This document shows positions 14,940 through 23,457 of a stretch of 64,000 nt of DNA, piece by piece; within the stretch, counting starts at the first letter, position 1, and every line of letters starts with the position of its first letter. The notes beneath the pieces are model-generated. The model had not been told where the DNA came from. It did no database searches and saw nothing but the letters and a program-made list of their open reading frames with translations. Position numbers and translations under genes: made by a program. Origin of the DNA: Amycolatopsis mongoliensis (GTDB taxonomy: Bacteria; Actinomycetota; Actinomycetes; Mycobacteriales; Pseudonocardiaceae); the NCBI RefSeq assembly GCF_030285665.1, contig NZ_CP127295.1, positions 7,316,001-7,380,000 on the forward strand, written 5' to 3'.

Positions 14940-15447
14940 GGTCGACGCCGGCGACGAGCGTCCCGGCCAGGCCGGCGACCTCCAGCCAGCCGCGGCCGCC
15001 GGGGGAGTGGAGCGTGAACACGGCCGCGCGCGGCCGGTCCGGATCGAGGACGACGGCCTGCAGCTGCGCGCCGGACAGGCCGATCCGCTCGACGATCACC
15101 ACCGGGTAGCCGCGGCCGGTCCGCGCGTGGCTGACCTCGCGGATGCCCGGGGTCGTGTCGGCGACGAAGTGACCGAGGTCCGCGGCGTCGTCGACGGTGG
15201 CGTCCACCGCGACGACTCCGGCGATGAGCAGCGCGGGGTCGGCATCGCGGTGCTCGACCAGGGCCAGCAGCCCGGCCCGCTGCTCGTGGGCGATCTCCGC
15301 GCACTGGACGGCGGCCGCCTCCAGGCCGAGGTCCCGGGCTGCGTCGGGGCCGCGCAGGCGGGCCATCAGCGCGTGCAGCTCGGCGGTGGTGCGCGCGACC
15401 GAGTCCAGGCTCACCGGGGTGATCCCCGGAACGGCGGGCAGTTTCAC
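14851..15447 (-). CDS. Unknown protein, last gene of the type VII-associated operon
   Basis: A 198-residue protein starting at GTG (KLPAVPGITPVSLDSVARTT). It has a helical N-terminus and then a beta-rich half (VVIVERIGLSGAQLQAVVLD, FTLHSPGGRGWLEVAGLAGT). I recognise no named family. It overlaps the upstream gene by 4 nt (GTGA), so it belongs to the operon. The last 30 residues, rich in Gly/Ser/Arg, run antisense to the end of the AraC gene. That overlap is unusual and may reflect loss of an earlier stop codon. Confidence 0.65.
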   Translation of the reverse strand: MKLPAVPGITPVSLDSVARTTAELHALMARLRGPDAARDLGLEAAAVQCAEIAHEQRAGLLALVEHRDADPALLIAGVVAVDATVDDAADLGHFVADTTPGIREVSHARTGRGYPVVIVERIGLSGAQLQAVVLDPDRPRAAVFTLHSPGGRGWLEVAGLAGTLVAGVDLTPAEPARGTRAGSGPSRGGTSARSAGRW

Positions 15448-16136
15448 CGGCCACCCAGTGCCGCGGTGAACGCGCCGACCGCACCCGCCGGCGGGGCCAC
15501 CGGCACGACGGGGGTCTTCGCGACGGTGACGCCGAGCTCTCGTCCGAGAGCCGAGAACGTCTCCAGATGCGTTGTCACGCCACGGAAGTCGGGTGCGCTC
15601 GGCAGGGGGGCACCGTCGCCGAGGGCCCGCAGCCGGTCGGCGACGCGGGCCGCTTCGGCTGTGTGGCCGCGTTCCAGCTCGCGGGCTTCGGCGAGGACGC
15701 GGTCGAGGTCGTCCTGCCGGGCCGCGAGCCGGGTGCGGGCCGCGGTGAGGTCCGGGTGCCTGGCGGGGGAGAACTGCGCCTCGGTTTCGGCCTGCTCGAC
15801 GTCGTCCCGGGCGCCGGTCACGGCCTGGCGTGCGGCGGTGGCCCGGTGGTCGAGTTCTTCGGCCCGGCGGTGGTGGGCGAGGAGGGTGCCGGCCCAGTCG
15901 TCGAGGATCGCGGCGGCCGCGCGCAGGGCTTGGGGGACGGCGGCGAGGCCGGCCGTGGCTCGTCCGGCGCGGTCGGCGAGCGCTCGCGCGGATCGCCCGG
16001 CCCACTCGGGGATTTCGCCGGGGGCGGGGATTTCACCGAGCCGCGTCGCGGCGGCGGCGTAGCGGCGGGCGGCTTCGGAGACGGCGTCGGGACGGCCGGG
16101 CACCGGGTCGAAGCCGAGACCGCGGAACTCAGCCAT
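15444..16136 (-). CDS. Helical WXG100/PPE-like type VII secretion-target protein
   Basis: A 230-residue, almost entirely alpha-helical protein starting MAEFRGLGFDPVPGRPDAV. The N-terminal pattern (YAAAATRLGEIPAP then WAGRSARALADRAGRATAGL) fits a WXG-type helical hairpin with the W-x-G at residues about 44-46. A long coiled-coil region follows (VEQAETEAQF, LAARQDDLDRVLAEARELER). It overlaps the downstream gene by 4 nt. Similar proteins in Pseudonocardiales lie in clusters of type VII substrates. The exact function is unknown. Confidence 0.65.
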   Translation of the reverse strand: MAEFRGLGFDPVPGRPDAVSEAARRYAAAATRLGEIPAPGEIPEWAGRSARALADRAGRATAGLAAVPQALRAAAAILDDWAGTLLAHHRRAEELDHRATAARQAVTGARDDVEQAETEAQFSPARHPDLTAARTRLAARQDDLDRVLAEARELERGHTAEAARVADRLRALGDGAPLPSAPDFRGVTTHLETFSALGRELGVTVAKTPVVPVAPPAGAVGAFTAALGGR

Positions 16137-16177
16137 CGGCCCGGCCGGATGCGGGTGCGGGGGTGGCCGTGACGGGG

Positions 16178-16471
16178 TCAGCCATCGGCACGGCCCAGTT
16201 CGCCGGCCGCGGCGGCGTCCGTTGTCCGGTACGCCTGCGCTGCCGTCCGGACGTCGGCGGCCGCCGCGGCGAAGTCCGTTTCCACGGCCCGTATCCTGCC
16301 CGACCACTCGCCGGCCAGCACGGCGAGCGCGCCCGACACCACCGCCGGGCCGAGGTCGCCGGAAGCCGCGGTCTCGACCTGGGCCGCCGCCGCGGCGTGG
16401 TCCTCCGCCGTGTCTTCGAGCCGGAGCGCCAGCGCGTCGAGAGCCGCCGGATCCGCGTGGAAGCCGGTCAT
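16178..16471 (-). CDS. EspC/WXG100-like small secreted protein
   Basis: A 97-residue helical protein, MTGFHADPAALDALALRLED and onwards, the right length for a WXG100 or EspC-like (DUF2580) type VII target. A W-x-G (EWSGRIRAVETDF) lies at the turn between two predicted helices. The C-terminus (AQAYRTTDAAAAGELGR) resembles the YxxxD/E-type export signal: Y, three residues, then D. The ATG overlaps the upstream stop by 4 nt. It probably pairs with the larger neighbour, as PE proteins pair with PPE proteins. Confidence 0.72.
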   Translation of the reverse strand: MTGFHADPAALDALALRLEDTAEDHAAAAAQVETAASGDLGPAVVSGALAVLAGEWSGRIRAVETDFAAAAADVRTAAQAYRTTDAAAAGELGRADG

Positions 16472-17634
16472 TCGCCGAACACCGGTGGGTACGCCGGGGG
16501 CAGGTCGTCGAGCAGGTCGTAGCCGTCGGCGTACTTGTCGCGGTGCTCGGTGTCCTCCTCGCGGCGCGTGCCCTGGCCGGGCGGGTACATGCCGTACCCG
16601 GTGCCCGCGCCCCGGCCGCTCGCCGAGCCGGGGCCGAAACCCGACGCCGCGGCTCCGAAGCGCCCCGCACCGGCCCGCCCGCCTTCGCCGAGCGCTCCCG
16701 GACCCGCGATACCCGCACCGGCTGCACCCGAGCCGACGAAGCCGGCGAAGCCGGGCCCCGGCGCAGTCCCCGGCGACCCGGGCCCCGCCGCGCCGATCAC
16801 CCCGTCGACGCCGCCGGGCACGCCGGCTCCGGTGAACGCGGGCGGCAGGGCGGACGCGGTCGACGTCGCGTCGTCCGGCACCCGCTCCGGCCCCCGGTCC
16901 GGTTCTCGGTCCGGCGGCGGAGCCTGGACGACAGGCGCGTGGGGCACGCGCGGAACCACCGGGTCCGGACCTGCCGCACTCACCTGCGGCGCCGTGTCGA
17001 ACGCCGGAGGCAGGCGGTGGCGGACGTCGTGGCTCGCGCTCTCGTACTGCTCCATCACGCGGACCGCTTCGGCCTTGGCGTCGTCCGCCTGCTTCTTCGT
17101 CGGCAGCTTGTCGTCGAGCAGTTCGTCCAGCATGTACGCGCCTTGGGGCCCGTCGAGCCGTTTGACCGCGTAACCCTCCTTGAACCACCGCTCGGCCCAG
17201 TAGTGCACCGGTTCCGGCATCTTCCGCCGGGCTTCGCCGATCGCCGAGGTGTAGGTGTCGAGGCCGTCGCCGATGTGCCGGGCGTTCTCACCCGCCGTGC
17301 TCGCCCAGCCGGTCAGGCGCTGCACCGAGTCCGCCGCCTGCGCCGCCGACGGCCCGCGCCACGACAGCAGCAGCTTCTGCACCAGCGTGTGGACGTCACC
17401 GGTGGCGGTGTCGACGCCCCGCGCGAGCTCGGCCCACCGGTGCGCCTGCTCGCCGAGCCGCGGCGGGTCGGCCGACTGCACCATGTCCCACAGCTCGCGG
17501 TGGTCGTAGCTGTCCCAGTTGATCCTGCCGAACGAGTCTTCGCGGTTGTTCACGGCTTTCTCGCGCCGCACCCGCCGCGCCTTGGCCTTTTCGCGCGCGG
17601 TCGGCTCGTGGTGCGTGGAGTGGAACTCAGGCAT
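16468..17634 (-). CDS. PPE-like protein with Pro/Gly-rich C-terminus
   Basis: A 388-residue protein. The N-terminal 190 residues form a PPE-like helical domain: LLSWRGPSAAQAADSVQRLT contains the W-x-G, followed by ARHIGDGLDTYTSAIGEARR. The C-terminal half is low-complexity Pro/Gly/Ala (PPAFTGAGVPGGVDG, GPGFAGFVGSGAAGAG), likely disordered. The charged N-terminus (residues 1-35, many Lys/Arg/Glu) is atypical. Stop and next start overlap (ATGA), coupling it to the small WXG protein downstream, as in PPE/PE pairs but in reverse gene order. A type VII-exported surface protein is the best reading. Confidence 0.72.
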   Translation of the reverse strand: MPEFHSTHHEPTAREKAKARRVRREKAVNNREDSFGRINWDSYDHRELWDMVQSADPPRLGEQAHRWAELARGVDTATGDVHTLVQKLLLSWRGPSAAQAADSVQRLTGWASTAGENARHIGDGLDTYTSAIGEARRKMPEPVHYWAERWFKEGYAVKRLDGPQGAYMLDELLDDKLPTKKQADDAKAEAVRVMEQYESASHDVRHRLPPAFDTAPQVSAAGPDPVVPRVPHAPVVQAPPPDREPDRGPERVPDDATSTASALPPAFTGAGVPGGVDGVIGAAGPGSPGTAPGPGFAGFVGSGAAGAGIAGPGALGEGGRAGAGRFGAAASGFGPGSASGRGAGTGYGMYPPGQGTRREEDTEHRDKYADGYDLLDDLPPAYPPVFGE

Positions 17635-18103
17635 CGCGCTCACCTGTCCGCAGCGAAGCCGCGGCCTCCTCGTCGTTGCTCCGGTGCGCCGTCGCGACGG
17701 TCTCGAGCGCCTGCCGCAGCGAAGCGAGCTCGCCGAGGTAGGACTCCAGCGCGGCCTGCACGCCCCCGGCCTCGGCGCCGCCGCGCAGCCCGAACGAGCG
17801 GCGCATCCAGTGGGAGACCGGCCCCTTGCCGTCGGCCAGCGGAGTGCCCAGGTCGCGGGCGCCGGCGAGGTAACCGGACAGCTCCTGGTGACGCGCGTCG
17901 AGGGCGTTCTTGGCGGCGTCGATCTCGGCGTAGTCCAGCTCGAGGACGTCGGTACCGTCGGCGACCAGCGCGGCCGCGCCGGTGCCCTGCGGCATCGCGA
18001 CGGCCGAGGCGTTCTCCCTCGGTTCGTCCCGCTCGTTCTTCTCGCGCTGGTGCTCCGCGCGCAGCTGCCGCCGCGCGTCGGCCTCGTCGCGCACAGTCGC
18101 CAT
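17627..18103 (-). CDS. Helical type VII-associated protein, first gene of operon
   Basis: A 158-residue protein starting MATVRDEADARRQLRAEHQR; a GGAAGGA Shine-Dalgarno precedes the ATG at 18103. The first 40 residues are highly charged and disordered. Two helices follow (YAEIDAAKNALDARHQELSG and LESYLGELASLRQALETVAT), an EspC/WXG100-like arrangement. It overlaps the PPE-like gene by 8 nt. It leads the five-gene operon running to 14,851, so the operon promoter should lie in the 125 nt upstream. Confidence 0.65.
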   Translation of the reverse strand: MATVRDEADARRQLRAEHQREKNERDEPRENASAVAMPQGTGAAALVADGTDVLELDYAEIDAAKNALDARHQELSGYLAGARDLGTPLADGKGPVSHWMRRSFGLRGGAEAGGVQAALESYLGELASLRQALETVATAHRSNDEEAAASLRTGERDA

Positions 18104-18228
18104 GGAGGTCCTTCCCTTGCCACCCAGGCGTCCATCCTGGCCAATGCGCGCCGCGATGAGAAGGGACGCCCACCCGGGTGCACGGACGGACACGAACACT
18201 GCACAGGCGGATAGGGCAGGATGTCCGG

Positions 18229-18441
18229 ATGATGACGCGTCGTGCGTTCGGAGCCGTCCTCGTCGCCCTCACCGGGCTCGTCGTGCTCGCCGGGCCGGCC
18301 CAGGCCCAAGCGCCCTCCGCGCCGACCGCGGTGGACACCAGCGGCATCCCCGGCTGGATCTGGATCGTGGTGGCGGTCGTCGGCCTGCTCGCGGTGATCG
18401 TCGTCGGCCTGCGCCAGCTGAAGGGGCGCGGGAAGGACTGA
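18229..18441 (+). CDS. Small membrane protein with signal peptide
   Basis: A 70-residue protein. A Tat/Sec-like signal (MMTRRAFGAVLVALTGLVVL, then GPAQAQA) is followed by a short loop and one transmembrane helix (WIWIVVAVVGLLAVIVVGL) ending in RQLKGRGKD. The first helix may be cleaved, leaving a single-span peptide with a cytosolic basic tail. No family is recognised. It stands between the type VII operon and the convergent permease gene. Confidence 0.6.
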   Translation: MMTRRAFGAVLVALTGLVVLAGPAQAQAPSAPTAVDTSGIPGWIWIVVAVVGLLAVIVVGLRQLKGRGKD

Positions 18442-18442
18442 G

Positions 18443-19816
18443 CTACTCCCGCGGAACCGTCACGACCCACCGCCCGGGCCGCCGGCGCAGGTAGCCCCAC
18501 CAGTACAGCGCCGACACCACCAGCACCCCGGCGGTGATGCCGAGGTCGAGCGCGCTCTGCTCGACCAGGACGTAGGCCAGCGCCGCGACGGCGAGCACCG
18601 GCACCACCGGCCAAGCCGGCATGCGCCACACGTGCGGTTTGCGGTGCGCCGCCCGGCGGGCGCGAAGCGCGGCGGCCGCGACGCTCAGGTAGAGCGCGAC
18701 GACGGCGACCCCGGTGACGCCGCTGAGCGTGTCCACCGGCACGAAACAGAGGACGGCCTCGGACAGCCCGACCACGAGGGTCGCGACCCATGGCGCGCCG
18801 AACCGCTCGCTCACCACGCTCATCGCGCGGTTCACCGGCGCCGGCCACGCCTGATCCCGCGCGGACGCGTAGAGCACGCGCGAGTTCTGGATGACCATGA
18901 CGATCACCGCGTTCACGATTGCCGCCGCGATGCAGAGACTGATCGCGGCGCCGACGGCGGAGGTGCTCCAGCCGGTGACGAGCGCGGTGAGGTCGACGCC
19001 GGCGAGCGCGGCCGCGTCCGGCACCGCGAGGGTGACCGCGACGACCGGCACCAGGATGACGAGGGCGCTGATCCCGAGCGTCCAGAAGACGGTCCGAGCG
19101 ACGGTCCTGCGCGGCTCGCGCATCTCCTCGGCGAGGTAGACGGCGGTGCTGAAGCCCTGCACGACGAACAGTGCGACGGCGAGCCCGGCGACGACGCCGA
19201 TCAGGCCGATCCCGCCCGTGCCGAGGCTCGGCTCGACCAGCACGGCCGGGCTCTGCGTGGTGTGGGTGAACCCGAGCAGCGACACGACGAAGATCGCGAC
19301 GATCTCGATGACCAGGAAGATCCCGGTGATCCAGGCGTTGGAGCGCAGGTTCAGCAGGCCCATCACGGTGGACGCGAGCATCACGAGCGCTCCGGCGATC
19401 GACGGGTCGATGTCCGCGACGGCGGCGACGTAGCCGGCGACGCCGATCGCGATGATCGGCGGCACGACGAGGATGACGACGAACGACAGCACGAACGTCA
19501 GCCAGCCGGCGAACCGGTTCGCCACCGTCGTGACCATCGCGTATTCGCCGCCGGCGCTCGGCACCAGCGTGCCGAGCTCGCAGTAGCAGAAGGCGATCCC
19601 CACGCAGAGCAGCACCGCGAGCGCGATGGCGAGCGCGGTGCCGGTGCCGAGGTCGGCGAACAGCGGGGGCACGAGGACGAACAGCGACGACGCCGGCGTC
19701 ACGCAGCTGAGCGTCAGCAGCGTGCCGCCGCCGACGCCGATGGACCGGGTCAGCGTGCGAGGTCCGGCCGGCGCGGGGGCGGTGCCGGCTTCGGGCGGGG
19801 CGGGAGTGCGGGGCAT
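18443..19816 (-). CDS. APC-superfamily amino acid permease
   Basis: A 457-residue transporter with about 12 membrane segments. The first segment carries the APC motif LTRSIGVGGGTLLTLSCVTP, followed by VGIAFCYCELGTLVPSAGGEYAMV, typical of amino acid/polyamine antiporter-type permeases; no extra domain is present. The substrate is probably the compound handled by the nearby aminotransferase. The gene is divergent from an Lrp regulator. The intergenic region has a near-palindromic operator-like motif that recurs in front of the aminotransferase. Uptake of an amino acid or amine as N source is a reasonable inference. Confidence 0.85.
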   Translation of the reverse strand: MPRTPAPPEAGTAPAPAGPRTLTRSIGVGGGTLLTLSCVTPASSLFVLVPPLFADLGTGTALAIALAVLLCVGIAFCYCELGTLVPSAGGEYAMVTTVANRFAGWLTFVLSFVVILVVPPIIAIGVAGYVAAVADIDPSIAGALVMLASTVMGLLNLRSNAWITGIFLVIEIVAIFVVSLLGFTHTTQSPAVLVEPSLGTGGIGLIGVVAGLAVALFVVQGFSTAVYLAEEMREPRRTVARTVFWTLGISALVILVPVVAVTLAVPDAAALAGVDLTALVTGWSTSAVGAAISLCIAAAIVNAVIVMVIQNSRVLYASARDQAWPAPVNRAMSVVSERFGAPWVATLVVGLSEAVLCFVPVDTLSGVTGVAVVALYLSVAAAALRARRAAHRKPHVWRMPAWPVVPVLAVAALAYVLVEQSALDLGITAGVLVVSALYWWGYLRRRPGRWVVTVPRE

Positions 19817-19889
19817 CGGCGTTCCCTCCGGCCGGGGGCAAGGTGCGACGGATGGAACAGCACCGATTCGGTGTTGTCAACGCGCCGAA

Positions 19890-19908
19890 GACGACTGAAT
19901 TCGTTGTC
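19890..19908. promoter_or_regulatory. Candidate Lrp operator, palindrome centred on GAATTC
   Basis: GACGACTGAATTCGTTGTC is a near-palindrome around GAATTC (GAC-AC-GAATTC-GT-GTC). It lies between the divergent permease and Lrp genes. Its left half, GACGACTRAATYCG, recurs twice in front of the aminotransferase. This is the pattern expected for one regulator controlling all three genes. Confidence 0.5.
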
Positions 19909-19999
19909 CGTCCCGGTGTTAGCCTTCGGATCTAGTCACTCATGGTGACCAGAGCTTCGGGTTTGCCCTGTGTCGCCCGCGTCGGGGATGATCCGGGGC

Positions 20000-20482
20000 G
20001 TGAGCAGCCAGGACACCCCGAGCCGGCCCGCGCCGCCGGTGCTCGACGACATCTCGCGGCAGATCATCGCGCAGCTCCAGGAAGACGGCCGGCGTGCGTA
20101 CGCGACGATCGGCAAGGCGGTCGGCCTGTCGGAGGCGGCCGTGCGGCAGCGGGTGCAGCGGCTGTCCGACTCCGGCGTCATCCAGATCGTCGCGGTCTCG
20201 GATCCCTTGCAGGTGGGGCTGTTCCGGCAGGCGATGATCGCGATCACCGTCGAGGGACCCCTCGAGCCGGTCGGCGACGCACTGGCCGAAATGGACGAAA
20301 TCGCGTACGTGATCCTCTGCGCCGGGCGCTACGACCTGCTCTGCGAGGCCGTCTGCGCCGACGACGAGGCGTTGCTCCAGCTGATCTCGACGCGGATTCG
20401 CGCCCTGCCGGGCGTCCGGCACGCGGAGGCGATGGTCTACCTCAAGCTGCGGAAACAGACCTACCAGTGGGGCTCTCGCTGA
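20000..20482 (+). CDS. Lrp/AsnC-family transcriptional regulator
   Basis: A 160-residue feast/famine regulator. The N-terminal winged HTH reads ISRQIIAQLQEDGRRAYATI followed by GKAVGLSEAAVRQRVQRLSD. The C-terminal RAM (ligand) domain includes IVAVSDPLQVGLFRQAMIAI and AYVILCAGRYDLLCEAV. I favour the GTG at 20000 (VSSQDTPSRPAP); an ATG at 19988 is possible. It lies between a divergent permease and a downstream aminotransferase. Three copies of a shared motif flank it, so it probably senses the amino compound that these two handle. Confidence 0.88.
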   Translation: MSSQDTPSRPAPPVLDDISRQIIAQLQEDGRRAYATIGKAVGLSEAAVRQRVQRLSDSGVIQIVAVSDPLQVGLFRQAMIAITVEGPLEPVGDALAEMDEIAYVILCAGRYDLLCEAVCADDEALLQLISTRIRALPGVRHAEAMVYLKLRKQTYQWGSR

Positions 20483-20486
20483 GGGT

Positions 20487-20563
20487 GACGACTAAATCCG
20501 AAGGTTCGCCTCGGAAAATGACCATGAATTAGTCGACGCGATTCGTATGGACGACTGAATCGC
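20487..20563 (+). promoter_or_regulatory. Two further Lrp motif copies before the aminotransferase
   Basis: GACGACTAAATCCG (20487-20500) and GACGACTGAATCGC (20550-20563) match the half-site in the 19890 operator. The second is part of a longer inverted repeat, GCGATTC (20538-20544) and GAATCGC (20557-20563). The copies are 63 nt apart, about six helical turns, which would suit an Lrp octamer wrapping the DNA. Confidence 0.5.
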
Positions 20564-20599
20564 TTGCTTCGACGGGTGAGTGCGTGCGATAACCGAGGC

Positions 20600-21991
20600 A
20601 TGACCACTACCGCCGAACCCGCCCCGGTCGACGCCGCAGGCCTCGCCCGGACGGCCCGCAGCAACCTCTGGATGCACTTCACCCGCCACTCCGCCTACGA
20701 CGAGACCGACGTCCCGGTGATCGTGCGCGGCGAAGGTCCCTACATCTGGGACGCCCGCGGGAAGCGCTATCTGGACGGGCTCGCCGGCCTGTTCGCGGTC
20801 CAGGTCGGCCACGGCCGCGAGGAACTCGCCGAGGCCGCCGCGCGGCAGACCAGGCAGCTCGCGTACTTCCCGCTGTGGGGTCACGCGCACCCGACGGCGA
20901 TCGAGCTGGCCGAGCGGCTGGCCGCCGCGTCGCCCGGCGACCTGAACCGGGTGTTCTTCACGGTCAGCGGCGGCGAGTCGGTCGAGACGGCGTGGAAGCT
21001 CGCCAAGCAGTACTTCAAGCTCGTCGGCAAGCCCGCCAAGCACAAGGTGATCAGCCGCGCGCTGGCCTACCACGGGACGTCGCAGGGCGCGCTGTCGATC
21101 ACCGGCATCCCCGGCGCGAAGGCCGATTTCGAGCCGCTCGTGCCGAGCACCCTGCGCGTGCCGAACACGAACTTCTACCGCGCGCCCGAGCACGCCGACG
21201 ACTACGAGGCCTACGGGCGCTGGGCCGCCGACCGGATCGAGCAGGCCATCGAGTTCGAGGGCGCCGACACCGTCGCGGCGGTGTTCCTCGAACCCGTGCA
21301 GAACACCGGTGGCTGCTTCGTTCCGCCGCCGGGCTACTTCGCGCGGGTGCGGGAGATCTGCGACAAGCACGACGTCCTGCTCGTGTCCGACGAGGTGATC
21401 TGCGCGTTCGGCCGCGTCGGGTACGACTTCGCCGCCAAGCGCTACGGCTACCAGCCGGACATCATCACGACGGCGAAGGGCCTGACGTCCGGGTATGCGC
21501 CGCTGGGCGCGGTGCTGGCGAGCGAGCGCCTGATGGAGCCGTTCACCCGCGGCGCGACGACGTTCATGCACGGCTCGACCTACGGCGGGCACCCGGTGTC
21601 GTGCGCGGTCGCGCTGGCCAACCTCGACCTGATTTCCGCCGAGGGGCTGTACGACCACGTACTGGGCAGCGAGGCGGCGTTCCGGTCCACTTTGGACAAG
21701 CTGACCGATCTGCCGATCGTCGGGGACGTGCGGGGTGCCGGGTTCTTCTACGGCATCGAGCTGGTGAAGGACAAGGCGACCAAGGAGACGTTCAGCGCGG
21801 ACGAGTCCGAGCGCGTGCTGCGCGGATTCCTGTCCGACGCGTTGTTCGAGGCCGGGCTGTACTGCCGGGCCGACGACCGGGCCGAGCCCGTCGTGCAGCT
21901 GTCGCCGCCGCTGATCTGTGGCCAGGCGCAGTTCGACGAGATGGAGCAGATCCTGCGCGACACGCTCACGCAGGCTTGGAAACTGCTGTAG
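20600..21991 (+). CDS. Class III aminotransferase, omega-amino acid type
   Basis: A 463-residue PLP enzyme of the class III (omega) family. It transfers an amino group from a non-alpha amine such as beta-alanine, GABA or a polyamine to pyruvate or another keto acid. Features in order: substrate stretch NLWMHFTRH near the N-terminus, the GRYLDGLAGLF-like RYLDGLAGLFAVQVGHG, FFTVSGGESVETAWKLA, LLVSDEVICAFGRVG with the cofactor Asp, and TTAKGLTSGYAPLGAV with the Schiff-base Lys. The ATG at 20600 gives a standard N-terminus. An Lrp gene lies upstream, and operator-like repeats sit in the promoter region. Confidence 0.9.
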   Translation: MTTTAEPAPVDAAGLARTARSNLWMHFTRHSAYDETDVPVIVRGEGPYIWDARGKRYLDGLAGLFAVQVGHGREELAEAAARQTRQLAYFPLWGHAHPTAIELAERLAAASPGDLNRVFFTVSGGESVETAWKLAKQYFKLVGKPAKHKVISRALAYHGTSQGALSITGIPGAKADFEPLVPSTLRVPNTNFYRAPEHADDYEAYGRWAADRIEQAIEFEGADTVAAVFLEPVQNTGGCFVPPPGYFARVREICDKHDVLLVSDEVICAFGRVGYDFAAKRYGYQPDIITTAKGLTSGYAPLGAVLASERLMEPFTRGATTFMHGSTYGGHPVSCAVALANLDLISAEGLYDHVLGSEAAFRSTLDKLTDLPIVGDVRGAGFFYGIELVKDKATKETFSADESERVLRGFLSDALFEAGLYCRADDRAEPVVQLSPPLICGQAQFDEMEQILRDTLTQAWKLL

Positions 21992-22087
21992 GGCGGGCCT
22001 CCGGCCCCCGGTGTCCACGGTAACGGAGGGGACCGACAGTTTCGGGCGACCAGGCCGGTCGGCCGGCCGCGGCGTTGGCCCGAAAGG

Positions 22088-22110
22088 GCGGGGAATCGCG
22101 CGTTCCCCGC
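22088..22110. terminator. GC-rich hairpin between aminotransferase and P450
   Basis: GCGGGGAA and TTCCCCGC form a perfect 8-bp stem with a 7-nt loop. There is no T tract, so it could be an L-shaped actinobacterial terminator or only a structured spacer. It lies 97 nt past the aminotransferase stop. Confidence 0.35.
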
Positions 22111-22219
22111 CGCGGAGCGGGTTTCTGGGTACCGTGGAGCGCGGGGGGACCGGGGGAGCGGCCGGTGACCGGGCCGCCCGCGTCCGCGCCGACCGGCCGC
22201 GCACCGGGAGGAGAACCCG

Positions 22220-23428
22220 ATGACCGCGCCCACGGACACCCCGCGCCTGCCCTTCGAGCGGCCGAGCGTCCTGGAGATCGCCCCGCTCTTCGAGGTGCTG
22301 CGCCGGCAGGGCCCGGTCGTCGAGGTGACCACCCCGGCCGGCGACCCGGCCTGGCTGGTCACCGGGTTCGAGGAGGTCCGCGCGGTGTTCACCGACCCGC
22401 GCTTCGGCCGTTCGCACCCGGCGCCCGAAGAGGCGTCGGCCCTGTCGGACGCGGCGATCCTCAGCCGGCCGCAGGGCGACCACGAAACCGAGCACGCGGA
22501 GCACGCGCGGATGCGGAAGATGCTCGTGCCCGCGTTCTCCGCCAACCGGATCCGGCGGCTCGCCGGCCACGTCCAGGAGCTGGCCGACGGCTGCTTCGCC
22601 GCGATGGAGCGCGCCCGGAGCGGGGACGAGCCGGTCGACCTGCACGAGCACCTGTCGTTCCCGTTGCCGGTGCTGGTGATCTGCGAGCTGCTCGGCGTCC
22701 CGTACGAAGACCGCGACACGTTCCGGGTGCTGTCCGAGCGGATGGGCCGGATGGACATCGGTTCCGGCGCCGACGCGGCGCTCGACGAGTTCGCGGCGTA
22801 CATGGGCCGGCTGGCGGCGGCCAAGCGGCGTGATCCCGGTCAGGACGTCGTCTCGGACATGGTCCGCGCGCAGGCCGAGGCCCCGGCGTTCACCGACGAC
22901 GACCTCGCGCGGCTGGCCGCCGGCCTGCTGTTCGCCGGCCACGAGACGACGTCCAACCGGATCGACCTCGGCGTCCTGTACCTGCTCACCGACCTCACGC
23001 GGCGTGACGCGCTGGCCGCCGACCCCGAAGAGCGGACGCACGGCGTCGTCGAGGAGATCCTGCGGCTGTCTGCGCCGGGCGGGCTCGGCGTCCTGCGGTA
23101 CGCGCACGACGACGTCGATCTCGGCGGGGTGAAGGTCGCCCGGGGCGACGCGGTCGTCCTGGCGCTGGCGGCGGCGAACCGGGACGCGTCGGTGTTCCCG
23201 GCCGCCGGCGAGTTCGACCCCGAGCGCAAGCCGAACTCGCACGTGTCGTTTGCTTACGGCGGCTGGTTCTGCATCGGCGCGAGTCTCGCCCGCACGGAGC
23301 TGCGCGTCGTGTTCGGCTCGCTGTTCCGGCGGTTCCCGGGGCTGCGGCTGGCGGTGCCGGTCGAGGAGCTGACGGTCCGGACGAACCGGGTCACCGGGGG
23401 AGTGGACCGCGTGCCGGTCCTCTGGTAG
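22220..23428 (+). CDS. Cytochrome P450 with an atypical heme-loop residue
   Basis: A 402-residue soluble bacterial P450. The I-helix oxygen-activation motif is [12 protein letters not shown], the K-helix ExxR is EEILR, and the heme loop is [18 protein letters not shown] with the thiolate Cys. In most P450s the residue two before Cys is His or Arg and contacts a heme propionate; here it is Trp. AGGAGAACCCG precedes the ATG. The overall look is like the CYP105/107-type macrolide or xenobiotic hydroxylases, but the substrate cannot be told. No ferredoxin gene is adjacent. A strong-RBS gene of unknown function follows 30 nt later, perhaps co-transcribed. Confidence 0.9.
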   Translation: MTAPTDTPRLPFERPSVLEIAPLFEVLRRQGPVVEVTTPAGDPAWLVTGFEEVRAVFTDPRFGRSHPAPEEASALSDAAILSRPQGDHETEHAEHARMRKMLVPAFSANRIRRLAGHVQELADGCFAAMERARSGDEPVDLHEHLSFPLPVLVICELLGVPYEDRDTFRVLSERMGRMDIGSGADAALDEFAAYMGRLAAAKRRDPGQDVVSDMVRAQAEAPAFTDDDLARLAAGLLFAGHETTSNRIDLGVLYLLTDLTRRDALAADPEERTHGVVEEILRLSAPGGLGVLRYAHDDVDLGGVKVARGDAVVLALAAANRDASVFPAAGEFDPERKPNSHVSFAYGGWFCIGASLARTELRVVFGSLFRRFPGLRLAVPVEELTVRTNRVTGGVDRVPVLW

Positions 23429-23457
23429 ACCTGCGGCGGCCACGACAGGAGGAAAAC

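Noticed and set aside
20492..23443. 983-codon reverse-strand frame antisense to aminotransferase and P450
   Set aside because: Both + strand genes have complete catalytic motifs. The frame is the usual long antisense frame of high-GC coding DNA.
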